NCBI GenBank assembly: GCA_034433795.1
Contig: DAOUAE010000057.1
Coordinates: forward strand, 1 to 64,000
DNA: 64,000 nt
DNA from: DAOUAE01 sp034433795
GTDB taxonomy: Bacteria > Chloroflexota > UBA6077 > FW602-bin22 > DAOUAE01
Direction: 5' to 3'
Below are positions 16,953 to 25,796 of the stretch, in pieces. A model generated the notes under the pieces. That model did not search any database. It worked only from the letters and a program-made list of their open reading frames with translations, and was not told where the DNA came from. Position numbers and translations under genes: made by a program. Within the stretch, counting starts at the first letter, position 1. The number at the start of each line of letters is the position of its first letter.

Positions 16953-18380
16953 ATGCCAGTCCAGCCCCTGCGCTTCGGCACCGATGGCTGGCGGGCGGTC
17001 ATCGGGGCCGACTACACGATGGCCAACGTTCGTCTCTGCGCCCAGGCGGTCGCCGACGACGTCCGCGCGCGTGGTCTGGCCGACCGTGGCCTGGTCGTCG
17101 GCTACGACACCCGCTTCGCCTCGGAGCACTTCGCCGCGGCGGCGGCCGAGGTGCTGGCGGCCAACGGTGTTCCGGCCCTGCTCTGCGACCGGCCGACGCC
17201 GACCCCGGTGGCCTCGTTCGCGGTGGTCCACCAGCGGGCGGCCGGGGCGGTGATGATCACCGCCAGCCACAATCCGGCCATCTGGAACGGCTTCAAGGTC
17301 CGCTCCGACTACGGGGGAGCCGCCAGTCCGGAGACGCTGGCCCGGCTGGAGGCCCGGATCGCCGACCTGCAGACGCGCGGCACCGTCTGGCGGATGCCAG
17401 CGGACCGGGCCGAACAGTGCGGTCTTCTCCGCCGTTTCGATGGCTCGCCGGCCTACAGCGCTCACGTCGGCACGCTGGTCGATCTGGAGACCCTGCGCCA
17501 GGCCGGCCTGCGGGTGGTGGTCGACGCCATGTATGGCGCCGGCATGGGCTGGTACCCGCGGCTCATCGGCGGGGGACGCACCGCGATCATCGAGCTCAAC
17601 GCCGAGCGCAACCCCTACTTCGGCGGCGTGGCCCCGGAGCCCATCCCCCGCAACCTGGGCCGGCTCCTCCAGACCGTGCCCCAGGTCCAGGCCCAGGTCG
17701 GACTGGCCACCGACGGCGACGCCGACCGGCTGGGGGTCTGCGACGAGCACGGCCGCTTCATCGACCAGCTGCGGGTCTACTCGCTCCTGGCCCTCTACCT
17801 TCTGGAGGTGCGCGGCTGGCGGGGGCCCATCGTCAAGACGATCTCGACCAGCACCATGCTCGACAAGCTCGGCGCCCTCTACAACGTGCCGGTCTACGAG
17901 ACGCCGGTCGGCTTTAAGTACGTGGCTCCCAAAATGCTGGAGACCAACGCTCTGGTCGGCGGCGAGGAGAGCGGCGGCTACGCCTTCCGGGGCCACATCC
18001 CCGAGCGCGACGGCATCGTGGCCGGCCTCTTTCTCCTCGATATGATGGTCCGGCTGGAGCGCACCCCGTCGCAACTGGTCGAGTACCTGTTCAGCAAGGT
18101 CGGTCCGCACTTCTACGACCGGCTCGATCTGCATTTCCCGGCCGAGCGGCGGCCGGAGATCAGCCAGCGCCTGAGCACGGCCCGGGTCACCGATCTGGAG
18201 GGCTCACCGGTCGTGCGCTTCCAGACCGAGGACGGCTTCAAATGGACCGCCGCGGATGGGAGCTGGCTGCTCATCCGTTTCAGCGGCACCGAGCCTATCA
18301 TGCGCATCTACGCCGAGACCTCCTCGCCCGAGCGGGTCCAGCGCCTGCTGCAGCAGGGCCGGGAGCTGGCGGGCGTCTAG
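16953..18380 (+). CDS. Phosphomannomutase/phosphoglucomutase
   Basis: A 475-residue α-D-phosphohexomutase that interconverts hexose-6- and hexose-1-phosphates. It has all four family motifs: FGTDGWRAVIG at the N-terminus, the phosphoserine loop TASHNPAIWNGFK, the metal loop DGDADRLGV, and the phosphate-binding RFSGTEPIMRIYAE at the C-terminus. The sugar-binding loop is GEESGGYAF. ATG at 16953 has GGGGAGAGG upstream. It sits between the nucleotidyltransferase and the phosphosugar isomerase, which together lead from fructose-6-phosphate to an NDP-sugar. Confidence 0.93.
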   Translation: MPVQPLRFGTDGWRAVIGADYTMANVRLCAQAVADDVRARGLADRGLVVGYDTRFASEHFAAAAAEVLAANGVPALLCDRPTPTPVASFAVVHQRAAGAVMITASHNPAIWNGFKVRSDYGGAASPETLARLEARIADLQTRGTVWRMPADRAEQCGLLRRFDGSPAYSAHVGTLVDLETLRQAGLRVVVDAMYGAGMGWYPRLIGGGRTAIIELNAERNPYFGGVAPEPIPRNLGRLLQTVPQVQAQVGLATDGDADRLGVCDEHGRFIDQLRVYSLLALYLLEVRGWRGPIVKTISTSTMLDKLGALYNVPVYETPVGFKYVAPKMLETNALVGGEESGGYAFRGHIPERDGIVAGLFLLDMMVRLERTPSQLVEYLFSKVGPHFYDRLDLHFPAERRPEISQRLSTARVTDLEGSPVVRFQTEDGFKWTAADGSWLLIRFSGTEPIMRIYAETSSPERVQRLLQQGRELAGV

Positions 18381-18397
18381 GAATGAAGGAGAGGACC

Positions 18398-19468
18398 ATG
18401 GCCACCCTCGACCCGGCGCTCATCGCCCGTCTGGACCGGAGCGGTATGCTCGACCGGATAATGGAGTTCCCCGAGCAGTGTCTGGCCGCCTGGGAGATCG
18501 TTCAGCAGGCGGCCCTGCCCGAGCGCTACCGTCAGGCCCGCCAGATCGTCGTCCTGGGGATGGGCGGCTCGGCCATCGCCGCCGACGTGGTCCAGGCGCT
18601 CATCAACGCCGAGTGCCCAGTCCCCTTCACGGTGGTCCGTGACTACGAACTTCCCGGCTTCGTGGACGCCCAGACGCTGGTCATCGGCTCCAGTTACTCC
18701 GGCCAGACCGAGGAGACGCTGGTCGCCTTCGACCAGGCCCGCCGGGCCGGGAGCATGCTGGTGGCCATCACCACCGGGGGACGCCTCCGGGAGATGGCCG
18801 AGCGGGCCGGCGCGCCGGTCCTGCTCTTTCACTATCCGGCCCAGCCCCGGGCGGCCTTCGGCTACTCGTTCATGCTGCTCCTGGGGCTCCTGCAGCGCCT
18901 GGGCTTCGCCGCCGACCGCACCCCTGACCTGGCGCCGACCGTCGACCTGCTGCGACGCCTGCGGACCATCCTGGGCCCGGACAACCGGACGGAAAGCAAC
19001 CCCGCTCTCCAGCTGGCTCAGGCGCTGCAGGGCCGGATCGTCTGCGTCTACGGCGGCGGCCTGATGGGCCCGGTCGCCCGGCGCTGGAAGGGGCAGGTCA
19101 ACGAGAACAGCAAGAACTGGGCGGAATTCGACCTCCTGCCCGAACTCCACCACAACGCGGTGGTCGGCTACGAGCACCCGGCCGCCCTGCCCAACGTTGT
19201 GGCCGTCGTGCTCCTGCACTCGCCCCTCAACCACCCCCGGATCCAGCTGCGCACCCAGATCACGGCCGACCTCCTGCGCCGCCGGGGCATCCCCCACCAC
19301 ACCGTCGAGGCCCAGGGCGAGACCAGCCTGGCCCACGTTCTCTCGGCCATCTACATCGGCGACTTTGTCAGTTACTACCTGGCCCTTCTCAACGGGGTCG
19401 ACCCCTCGACCATCGAGGCCATCAATTACCTGAAAAACGAGCTGGCCCGGGCCGGAGCGCCGATCTGA
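18398..19468 (+). CDS. Bifunctional phosphoglucose/phosphomannose isomerase
   Basis: A 356-residue SIS-domain protein of the Pgi/Pmi family first known from archaea, which isomerises glucose-6-phosphate or mannose-6-phosphate with fructose-6-phosphate. Evidence is VVLGMGGSAIAADVV, the SIS phosphate-binding loop SSYSGQTEET, and NENSKNWAEFDLLPELHHN. ATG at 18398 is chosen because AAGGAGAGG lies just upstream. It completes a three-gene sugar-phosphate unit. The next gene starts at its stop codon (TGATG). Confidence 0.92.
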   Translation: MATLDPALIARLDRSGMLDRIMEFPEQCLAAWEIVQQAALPERYRQARQIVVLGMGGSAIAADVVQALINAECPVPFTVVRDYELPGFVDAQTLVIGSSYSGQTEETLVAFDQARRAGSMLVAITTGGRLREMAERAGAPVLLFHYPAQPRAAFGYSFMLLLGLLQRLGFAADRTPDLAPTVDLLRRLRTILGPDNRTESNPALQLAQALQGRIVCVYGGGLMGPVARRWKGQVNENSKNWAEFDLLPELHHNAVVGYEHPAALPNVVAVVLLHSPLNHPRIQLRTQITADLLRRRGIPHHTVEAQGETSLAHVLSAIYIGDFVSYYLALLNGVDPSTIEAINYLKNELARAGAPI

Positions 19469-20679
19469 TGGACCTCGACCTCGGCCCCGCCTACGCGGAG
19501 TTTCGGGCCTTCGTCCGACGCGTGGCGGAGACGGAGCTGCGCCCGCACATCGCCACCTGGGAGGCCCAGGGGGGCTATCCCCGTCAGGTGCTGCAGCGCC
19601 TGGGGGAGCTGGGACTGCTGGGAGTGCCCATTCCCACCCGCTACGGAGGCCAGGGGCGCGACTACCTGGCCCTGGCCGTTCTCTGCGAGGAACTGGAGTA
19701 CGTCGACACGGCCTTCCGGGTGGCCATCAGCGTCCACACCGCCCTCAACAGTCTGACCCTTCTCCAGTGGGGCACGGAGGAGCAGAAGCAGGCCTACCTG
19801 GTCCCCCAGGCCCGGGGCGAGCGGCTGGCCGGCTTCGGTCTGACCGAGCCCGAGGCCGGGTCGGACGCGGCGGGCATCCGAACCACGGCCCGCCGCGACG
19901 GCGCGGTGTACCTTCTCACCGGCACCAAGGCCTGGATCGGGCTGGCCAACCTGGCCGACCAGTTCCTGGTCTTCGCCCGGACCGACCCCGATCCCGCCAG
20001 CCGCCACCGGGGGATCTCGGCCTTCATTGTCGAGCGCGATTTCCCCGGCTTCCGCAGCGCTCCCCTCCCCGGCAAGCTCGGCATCCGGGCGGCCGACACC
20101 GGCTACCTTATCTTCGAGGAGTGCCGGGTGCCGGCCCGCAATCGGCTGGGCGAGGAGGGCGAGGGCTTCTACATCGCCATGTCGGCCCTGGACTGGGGCC
20201 GCTACACCGTGGCCGCCGGCTGCCTGGGCCTGATCCGGGCCTGCCTGGAGGCCAGCCTCGCCTACGCCCGCGAGCGTCAGGCGTTCGGTCAGCCGATTGG
20301 GCGGTTCCAGCTCGTCCAGGAGATGATCGCCGAGATGGTGGCCGGGCTGGAGACCTCTCGTCTCCTGGTCCTCCGGACCGGCCTTTTAAAGAACCGGGGC
20401 CAGCGCACCACCCGCGAGACCTCGCTGGCCAAGTGGGTGGCCAGCGAGGCGGCCATGCGGGCTGCCGACCTGGCGTTGCAGATCCACGGCGCCTGGGGCT
20501 ACACCAGCCTGCAGCCTCTCGAGCGCTACTGGCGCAACGCCCGTGGGGCCCTCATCTACGAGGGCACGCGCGAGGTCCACAAGATCATCCAGGCCGAGTA
20601 CGCCCTGGGCTACCGCCAGGACCGTCCCTTACGCTGTCCGCCGCCGCCGGCGCCCGGCTGGGAGACGGCGGCGGAATAA
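19468..20679 (+). CDS. Acyl-CoA dehydrogenase
   Basis: A 403-residue FAD enzyme introducing a 2,3-double bond in an acyl-CoA. It shows GFGLTEPEAGSDAAGIRTTA, the AWIGLANLAD flavin strand, LGIRAADTGYLIFEECRVP, and a C-terminal helix with the catalytic base Glu365 in LIYEGTREVHKI. The sequence recalls short/branched-chain and glutaryl-CoA dehydrogenases, and the substrate is open. It overlaps the preceding isomerase by one base, so it belongs to that transcript although the pathways seem unrelated. Confidence 0.92.
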   Translation: MDLDLGPAYAEFRAFVRRVAETELRPHIATWEAQGGYPRQVLQRLGELGLLGVPIPTRYGGQGRDYLALAVLCEELEYVDTAFRVAISVHTALNSLTLLQWGTEEQKQAYLVPQARGERLAGFGLTEPEAGSDAAGIRTTARRDGAVYLLTGTKAWIGLANLADQFLVFARTDPDPASRHRGISAFIVERDFPGFRSAPLPGKLGIRAADTGYLIFEECRVPARNRLGEEGEGFYIAMSALDWGRYTVAAGCLGLIRACLEASLAYARERQAFGQPIGRFQLVQEMIAEMVAGLETSRLLVLRTGLLKNRGQRTTRETSLAKWVASEAAMRAADLALQIHGAWGYTSLQPLERYWRNARGALIYEGTREVHKIIQAEYALGYRQDRPLRCPPPPAPGWETAAE

Positions 20680-22719
20680 TCAGCCCGCCGGCCCCAGACA
20701 GCGCATCCCCGCCGGCCCCACCTCGACCCGCCCCAGGTCCAGTTCGGTACCCAGGGGAGCGCCATCCGGCCGGGCCACCGGCAGGCGCTGCCGCCAGTCG
20801 CCCAGATAGAGCCCGACGACCAGTTTGTAGCGCCCGCCGGGCGCCTCGGGAGGCAGCTGGAGCCAGTACCGGTCGATCATGTAATCGCCCGGCCGCCAGC
20901 TCGAGGTCGGCCGGCTGCCCTGGCCGGGGGGACTGTCGCGCTGGGCCCAGGTCTTCTCGGCGCCGTCGCGCAGGTGCACAAAGACCGTGGCGTCGGCGGC
21001 CGGCTGGGTGCGGGCGAACCAGCGGAATTCGACCCGCAGCGTCCGGGGCTCGGCCGCCGGGGCACAGTGCTCCTCGACCAGGGCGATGGCCGGGCCGAAG
21101 AGCGCCCGGAAGCGGGTCGGCGGCGCCGGCAGGGCCGCGACCGGCAGACGCAACCGCCGCAGGAGCGGCCGGCGCCCGCTCCGGTCGTACACCGTCTCAT
21201 CCTGAGCGCCCGGTGGCAGCTGGGCCAGGACCAGGGGCGGCTGGTCACGGTCGAAGGCCGGGAAGGCGTAGGTCACCGGCCGCTCGCGGGCCGAGGGCAC
21301 GACCAGACTGGCGCCGATATCGAACGACTCGAGGGAGACCGTCCGGGTGAGAAAACGGATGGTGAAGTCCTGGGCGTAGAGCGGAGCCAGAAAGACCCGG
21401 TCGGTCTGAGCCCACTGGACCAGATAGGCGGCGGCCTCGACCTTGTCGGCCATCATCCAGCCGTAGGCGATATCGCTCCCGCCCCAGCGGATGAAGTAGT
21501 CGCGAACGGTCAAGCCCAGCCCCAGGCCGATGAGCACGGCCGGGAGCCCCGTGGCCAGCCGGCGGTGAGAGCGCGTAAGCCGGGTCAGTCCCGTCTCCAG
21601 AACCAGAGCGCCCAGAGCGGTCAGCAGCGTGGCCGCCGGCACCAGCCCGCTGATGCGGACGAAGCCCGGCGGGTTCACCGTGAGGGCCGCCGGCAGCGCC
21701 ATCACCACCAGCCACCAGAGCAGGAACCGGTAGGGCCAGGCCGGCCCGGGCGGGAGAGCGGCCCGGCCGCGCCACCCGGGCCGGAGGCTGGCGACCAGGG
21801 CCGCCGCCAGCCCGCTGAGGAAGAGCAGGGCCAGCGCCGGGTCGTAGAGGGGCCGGCCAGGCAAGTTCTCCGCCCCGCTCTCGGCCCCCCACCAGAAAAA
21901 GAGCGCGGCCGTCCGGAGGAGGCCAGAGAGCAGGGCGCCCAGCGGGTCACCGCGATGGACCTGGGGACTGAGGACCGAGACGTCGGCCGAGTGAAAGAGA
22001 AAGACAGCGGGGTGCTGAAGGTAGTACCAGCCCAGCGGCGCGAAGACCACGGTGGCCAGGCCGAGCAGACCGCCCACCTGGGCGACGGTGCGCCAGGAGC
22101 GAGCCCGGAGAAGAAGCCAGAGGATCAGCGGCGCCAGCAGGAGAGGAAGCAGGCGGGCGGCGTGGTAGGTGTAGAGGCTGAGGCCGGCCATCAGCCCGGC
22201 CCCCAGAAAATCGCGCGTCCGCCGACGCGCGATGGCCCGAAAGAGAAAGCCAAGAGCCAGCAGCAGAAAGAGCGGCAGACTGATCGTCCGCAGGCCCAAG
22301 CGGCTGAAATGCAGGTGCCAGTAGGTACCGGTGAGGATCAGCGCCGCCCAGAGGCTGCCCCGGTGGGGGTCCAGGCCGACCAGGCGGCAGAAGGACCGGG
22401 CGCAGAAGGCCACGGCCGCGATGGTGGCGATGCCCACCAGGGCGCCGGCCACCCGCAGCGCCAGTGGCGTCGGCCCCAGAGCGGTGGCCAGCAGCGCCTG
22501 CCAGTAGATAAAGAGGGGTTCACGCCCGTTGTTGCGCGGGAAGAAAATGGGCCGGGCCCCGGCGTGGACCTCCAGGATGTCGAAGAGATTGGCCGCCTCA
22601 TCGAAATGGAGGCCGGGCGGGAGCGCCTCCAGGGCCGTCAGCCGCAACGCCGCCGCCAGAAGCAGGACCAGCAGCAGCCCGGCGGGAGCCGCCGGGGAGA
22701 CGAGGGAGGAAGGCTTCAT
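20680..22719 (-). CDS. Membrane glycosyltransferase, GT39/ArnT-like
   Basis: A 679-residue polytopic protein with about ten transmembrane helices in the first 450 residues and a soluble β-rich domain at the C-terminus. The first extracytoplasmic loop has the acidic pair typical of GT-C enzymes (LHFDEAANLFD, Asp40 and Glu41). Such proteins move sugars from polyprenyl-phosphate donors to lipid or protein on the outer face. The acceptor is unknown. The C-terminal domain (about 450-679) holds FVHLRDG and is not an ordinary PMT tail. It overlaps the stop of the upstream glycosidase-like gene by four bases (ATGA). Confidence 0.85.
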   Translation of the reverse strand: MKPSSLVSPAAPAGLLLVLLLAAALRLTALEALPPGLHFDEAANLFDILEVHAGARPIFFPRNNGREPLFIYWQALLATALGPTPLALRVAGALVGIATIAAVAFCARSFCRLVGLDPHRGSLWAALILTGTYWHLHFSRLGLRTISLPLFLLLALGFLFRAIARRRTRDFLGAGLMAGLSLYTYHAARLLPLLLAPLILWLLLRARSWRTVAQVGGLLGLATVVFAPLGWYYLQHPAVFLFHSADVSVLSPQVHRGDPLGALLSGLLRTAALFFWWGAESGAENLPGRPLYDPALALLFLSGLAAALVASLRPGWRGRAALPPGPAWPYRFLLWWLVVMALPAALTVNPPGFVRISGLVPAATLLTALGALVLETGLTRLTRSHRRLATGLPAVLIGLGLGLTVRDYFIRWGGSDIAYGWMMADKVEAAAYLVQWAQTDRVFLAPLYAQDFTIRFLTRTVSLESFDIGASLVVPSARERPVTYAFPAFDRDQPPLVLAQLPPGAQDETVYDRSGRRPLLRRLRLPVAALPAPPTRFRALFGPAIALVEEHCAPAAEPRTLRVEFRWFARTQPAADATVFVHLRDGAEKTWAQRDSPPGQGSRPTSSWRPGDYMIDRYWLQLPPEAPGGRYKLVVGLYLGDWRQRLPVARPDGAPLGTELDLGRVEVGPAGMRCLGPAG

Positions 22720-23675
22720 TCTCCGGCTGGCTCCTCAGGGGCCAGGGCGATCTCCGGCCGGGCGGCCACGGCCAGCGGGGTGGGGCCGCTGCTCGCGAAC
22801 CAGACGGCCCGCTCCCAGCGGGCGTCGTGTCCGCCCTGGGCGAGGTTGCTGTAGAGCCAGAAGGTCAGAGCCTGAACCGGCAGCCGCCCCTGGCGCACGG
22901 CCGTGGCCAGCGCGGCCGTGCGCTGCACCGCCAGGTGATAGCGGGCCGGCGGCGAGCCGGACGGCAGCCAGAACCCTCCTTCGGTCACCAGCACCGGGAG
23001 ATCGTGGCCCAGATGAGCCCGGACGTGGTCGGTGTAGCGCCGGATATAGGGGAGGGCCTCATCGGCGGTCTCCTGAAGATAGACGTGCAGCCCCAGGGCG
23101 ACCCGGTGCTCGATCAGCCAGGCCGGCCCCCGGGCGGCGACGATGGCCGCCAGAAAGCGGGCGAAGAACAGGTCCTCTGGGTAGTCGCCGTTGGGCGCCA
23201 GCGGGGTCAGGACCGGCGTCCCGCCCAGAGCCAGGATCGTGTCGGCGGCCACCAGCCAGCGGCCGGCGAAGACCTCCGGATCCGGCTCGCTCCCCCATTC
23301 GGCCCGCAGATTGGGCTCGTTGTACGGGACAACGTAGCGCTGGCCCAGCGCCACCATTCGCCGGGTGATCGTGACCAGATCGCCGGGGTCGCCGGGCGCC
23401 GGCGACCAGACGCGGGCGATGACGCCGATCCCCTCGGCCCGCGCCCGCCGCAGGAGCTCGGTCCGCGGGTTGAGCACGGTCACCCAGCGGACCTCCCAGG
23501 CCCGCCAGTCGGCGAACGCCCGGTCCAGATCGCGGCTCCCGCCCAGCACGGGCGTGTCGTGCAGACCGAAGGCACCCGCCGGCGCGACCGGGCCGGCCGG
23601 CGCATCCCACCGCCCGGCCGGCGTCGGGCGCCCCCCTGACAGACCGAGAGCGCCGAGAACCACCAGGATCAGCAC
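22716..23675 (-). CDS. Secreted or anchored glycoside-hydrolase-like TIM-barrel protein
   Basis: A 319-residue protein with an N-terminal hydrophobic stretch (LILVVLGALGLSGG) that is a signal or anchor lacking a strong basic start. A TIM-barrel domain follows. Two acidic residues sit where clan GH-A enzymes keep acid/base and nucleophile: Glu120 in VVPYNEPNL and Glu232 in VLVTEGGFW. That spacing supports a retaining glycosidase of the GH5/GH39 type, but the family is not certain. It is the first gene of a two-gene unit with the membrane glycosyltransferase and has its own promoter. Confidence 0.7.
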   Translation of the reverse strand: MLILVVLGALGLSGGRPTPAGRWDAPAGPVAPAGAFGLHDTPVLGGSRDLDRAFADWRAWEVRWVTVLNPRTELLRRARAEGIGVIARVWSPAPGDPGDLVTITRRMVALGQRYVVPYNEPNLRAEWGSEPDPEVFAGRWLVAADTILALGGTPVLTPLAPNGDYPEDLFFARFLAAIVAARGPAWLIEHRVALGLHVYLQETADEALPYIRRYTDHVRAHLGHDLPVLVTEGGFWLPSGSPPARYHLAVQRTAALATAVRQGRLPVQALTFWLYSNLAQGGHDARWERAVWFASSGPTPLAVAARPEIALAPEEPAGE

Positions 23676-23713
23676 CCACCGAATGTCCGGACCTCACGGG
23701 CTGGTCTGGCGCC

Positions 23714-23742
23714 AGTATACCCGGGGGATGGTCGCACGACAA
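23714..23742 (-). promoter_or_regulatory. Promoter of the glycosidase/glycosyltransferase pair
   Basis: Read on the minus strand: TTGTCG (23742-23737), a 17-base spacer, then TATACT (23719-23714), 39 bases before the GTG start. It lies just after the stop of the LeuD-like gene and so separates the two minus-strand units. Confidence 0.7.
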
Positions 23743-23752
23743 GCCGGCGGGC

Positions 23753-24262
23753 TCAGGCGATGAACGCGCGGTGGCGCCGGAGGTAGGGGATCAGCCCACC
23801 CTCCTCCAGCCAGCGCAGAACCGCCGGTCTCAGCCGTCCACAGGGGAGACGCTGCCCGGTGCTCACGTTGATCACCTGACCAGCCGGCAGGTCCAGCACC
23901 AGTTCGTCGCCGTCCTGGATGGCCGTGGTCTCGCAGACCAGCGCCGGCAGGCCGACGGTCAACGCGTTCCGGTAGAAGAGGCGTCCGAAGGAGAGGGCCA
24001 GCACGGCGCAGACCCCGGCCAGGCGCAGCACCGTGGGGATGGCCAGGTCGGCCGGGCCCAGACCGAAGTTCCGCCCGGCCACCAGGACCGCCCCCTGGCT
24101 GAGACGGCCGGCCAGGGTCGGGTCCAGGTCCTCGAAGAGAACGGGGACCAGCGTCGCCGGGGGCCGCCGGCGGTGGAAATGGCGCTCGGGGATGATGTGG
24201 GCGACGGTGAGGTCGTCGCCCAGCTTGTAGGCGTGGCCGTGCATCAGCCGGGCCACGGTCAT
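23753..24262 (-). CDS. LeuD-like small subunit with altered active-site motif
   Basis: This 169-residue protein aligns along its whole length with the swivel-domain subunit of 3-isopropylmalate dehydratase: GHAYKLGDDL at the start, SFGRLFYRNALTVGLPAL in the middle, a GGLIPYLRR end. The catalytic loop, GSSREH in the family, reads GLGPADLA here (residues 67-74), so the Ser and Arg that bind and deprotonate substrate in aconitase-type enzymes are missing. The N-terminal DTD element is also changed (TVAHIIP). It overlaps the LeuC-like gene by ATGA. I would not call it an isopropylmalate isomerase. It may work on another substrate or be non-catalytic. Confidence 0.82.
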   Translation of the reverse strand: MTVARLMHGHAYKLGDDLTVAHIIPERHFHRRRPPATLVPVLFEDLDPTLAGRLSQGAVLVAGRNFGLGPADLAIPTVLRLAGVCAVLALSFGRLFYRNALTVGLPALVCETTAIQDGDELVLDLPAGQVINVSTGQRLPCGRLRPAVLRWLEEGGLIPYLRRHRAFIA

Positions 24263-25518
24263 GCCAGCACCTCCCGCGGGTCGGTCAGGACCCCTCGCAG
24301 GGCGGTGGCCGCCGCCGTCAGCGGGCTGGCCAGGTACACGAACGCCTCGGGATTCCCCAGTCGGCCACGGAGGTTCCGGGGAATGGTCGCCACCACCACC
24401 TCGCCGTCGGCCGGGACACCCTGGTGTATCCCGACGCAGCTGGCACAGCCCGGCGTCACCAGGATCGCCCCGGCCTCGACCAGCGTGGTCAGAGGCCCCT
24501 CCTGCGCCGCCCGCAGCAGGACAGCGCGCGAGGCCGGCGCCACGATCAGACGCACACCAGAGGCGACCCGCCGACCCCGGAGCAGCGCGGCGGCGGCGGC
24601 CAGGTCCTCCAGCCGCCCGTGGCTGCACGTCCCCAGGAGCACCTGCTGGACCCGTATCCCCGCGACCTCCTGCACCGGGACCACCGCCTCGGGCGTGTGA
24701 GGCCGGACGACCAGTGGCGCCAGCGTTGAGAGGTCGAGGGTCAGGTCCCCAACATAGACCGCGTCCGGGTCCGGGGCGACCGCACACCAGTCCTGACCCC
24801 GGCCCTGAGCCTCCAGATAGAGGCGGGTCTGGTCGTCGGCGGGGAAGAGCACCGCCTCCGCCCCGGTCTCGCCCGCCAGGGCGGCGACCGTCAGCCGCTC
24901 GCCCACCGAAAGATGAGCGAGGGCCGGGCCGGTGAACTCCAGCGCCCGCCCCAGCGCGCCGGTGGTCCGCAGCCGCTGCCGGAGGGCCAGGGCGAGATCG
25001 GTGGCCGTCACCCCCATCGGAGGCTGGCCGGTGAGCGTGATCCGCTGGCTTTCGGGCACGCGCAGCCAGGTCTGGCCCAGAGCCATGGCAATGGCGGCGT
25101 CGAGCGTGCCCAGCCCCAGACCGAGCGCTCCCAGCCCGCCCAGCAGCCCCGTCTGGGCGTCGGCCCCGACGACGAGGTCGCCGGGCCGGACGAAGCGCTC
25201 GGCGACAACCTGGTGCGAAATCCCCTCACCGATGTCGATCACCCGCGCGCCGGCTGCCTGGGCGAAGGTCCGCAGGGCAGCCTGCTCATCGGCCAGTTCG
25301 CGGCGGGGGCTCGGGGCCCCGTGGTCCAGACAGAAGAGCGTCCGCTCAGGCTGAGCCAGACGATGGTCCAGCCCGAGCGCCCGCAGGTGCCGGACGACCA
25401 CCGGCCCGGTGCCGTCGTGGGCGTAGACCAGGGCGACGCGGGCAATGACCACCTCGCCCGCCTGAACCGGTCCATCGGCGTGGGCGCTGACAATGCGCTC
25501 GATCAGCGTCTGGCCCAT
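24259..25518 (-). CDS. LeuC-like large subunit (aconitase superfamily), active site partly changed
   Basis: A 419-residue protein of the LeuC/homoaconitase family, starting GQTLIERIVSAHADGPVQAGE. The three cysteines for the [4Fe-4S] cluster are kept (Cys298 in GTCSHG; Cys358 and Cys361 in GCASC), as are DHGAP (Asp65, His66) and the His102 of EGISHQ. The strongly conserved GADSHT loop reads GADAQT (119-123 region), replacing Ser and His, and the usual CTN is CSH. This parallels the lost GSSREH loop in the partner subunit. The start at 25518 is 1 base after the stop of a zinc-ribbon gene. No leuA or leuB is nearby, so leucine synthesis is not supported. Confidence 0.85.
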   Translation of the reverse strand: MGQTLIERIVSAHADGPVQAGEVVIARVALVYAHDGTGPVVVRHLRALGLDHRLAQPERTLFCLDHGAPSPRRELADEQAALRTFAQAAGARVIDIGEGISHQVVAERFVRPGDLVVGADAQTGLLGGLGALGLGLGTLDAAIAMALGQTWLRVPESQRITLTGQPPMGVTATDLALALRQRLRTTGALGRALEFTGPALAHLSVGERLTVAALAGETGAEAVLFPADDQTRLYLEAQGRGQDWCAVAPDPDAVYVGDLTLDLSTLAPLVVRPHTPEAVVPVQEVAGIRVQQVLLGTCSHGRLEDLAAAAALLRGRRVASGVRLIVAPASRAVLLRAAQEGPLTTLVEAGAILVTPGCASCVGIHQGVPADGEVVVATIPRNLRGRLGNPEAFVYLASPLTAAATALRGVLTDPREVLA

Positions 25519-25519
25519 C

Positions 25520-25738
25520 TCACACCCCCGGGACACCGGGCTGGTCCGCCAGGTCGGTGATCTGGGCCGCCCCCCAGCCCGCGGCCTTCAGAAAAACCGT
25601 GTAGCCGCAGTCGCGGCAGGACGGCAGGACCTCGTCATCGTAGGTGAGTCGGGCGGCGTGGCCACAGCGGGAACAGACATAGTCGCCCGCTCCCGGTTTC
25701 TGACCGGCGAAGATCGGCGCCTGGCTCTCGTCGGACAT
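25520..25738 (-). CDS. Small zinc-ribbon protein coupled to the LeuC-like gene
   Basis: A 72-residue protein with a two-pair zinc ribbon, CSRCGHA and, 17 residues later, CRDCGYTVF. An N-terminal extension (MSDESQAPIFAGQKPGAGDY) and a short tail flank it. Such ribbons bind nucleic acid or protein, and no specific family is recognised. Its stop is one base from the start of the LeuC-like gene, so it is probably co-translated with it. This suggests an accessory or regulatory protein for that enzyme. It starts 58 bases after the membrane-protein gene of the molybdenum cluster, close enough for read-through. Confidence 0.7.
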   Translation of the reverse strand: MSDESQAPIFAGQKPGAGDYVCSRCGHAARLTYDDEVLPSCRDCGYTVFLKAAGWGAAQITDLADQPGVPGV

Positions 25739-25796
25739 CGCCCTCGCGTCCGGGGGAATTCGCCCGGCAGCAGGGCAAGGGGTATGCCAGGCCTTC

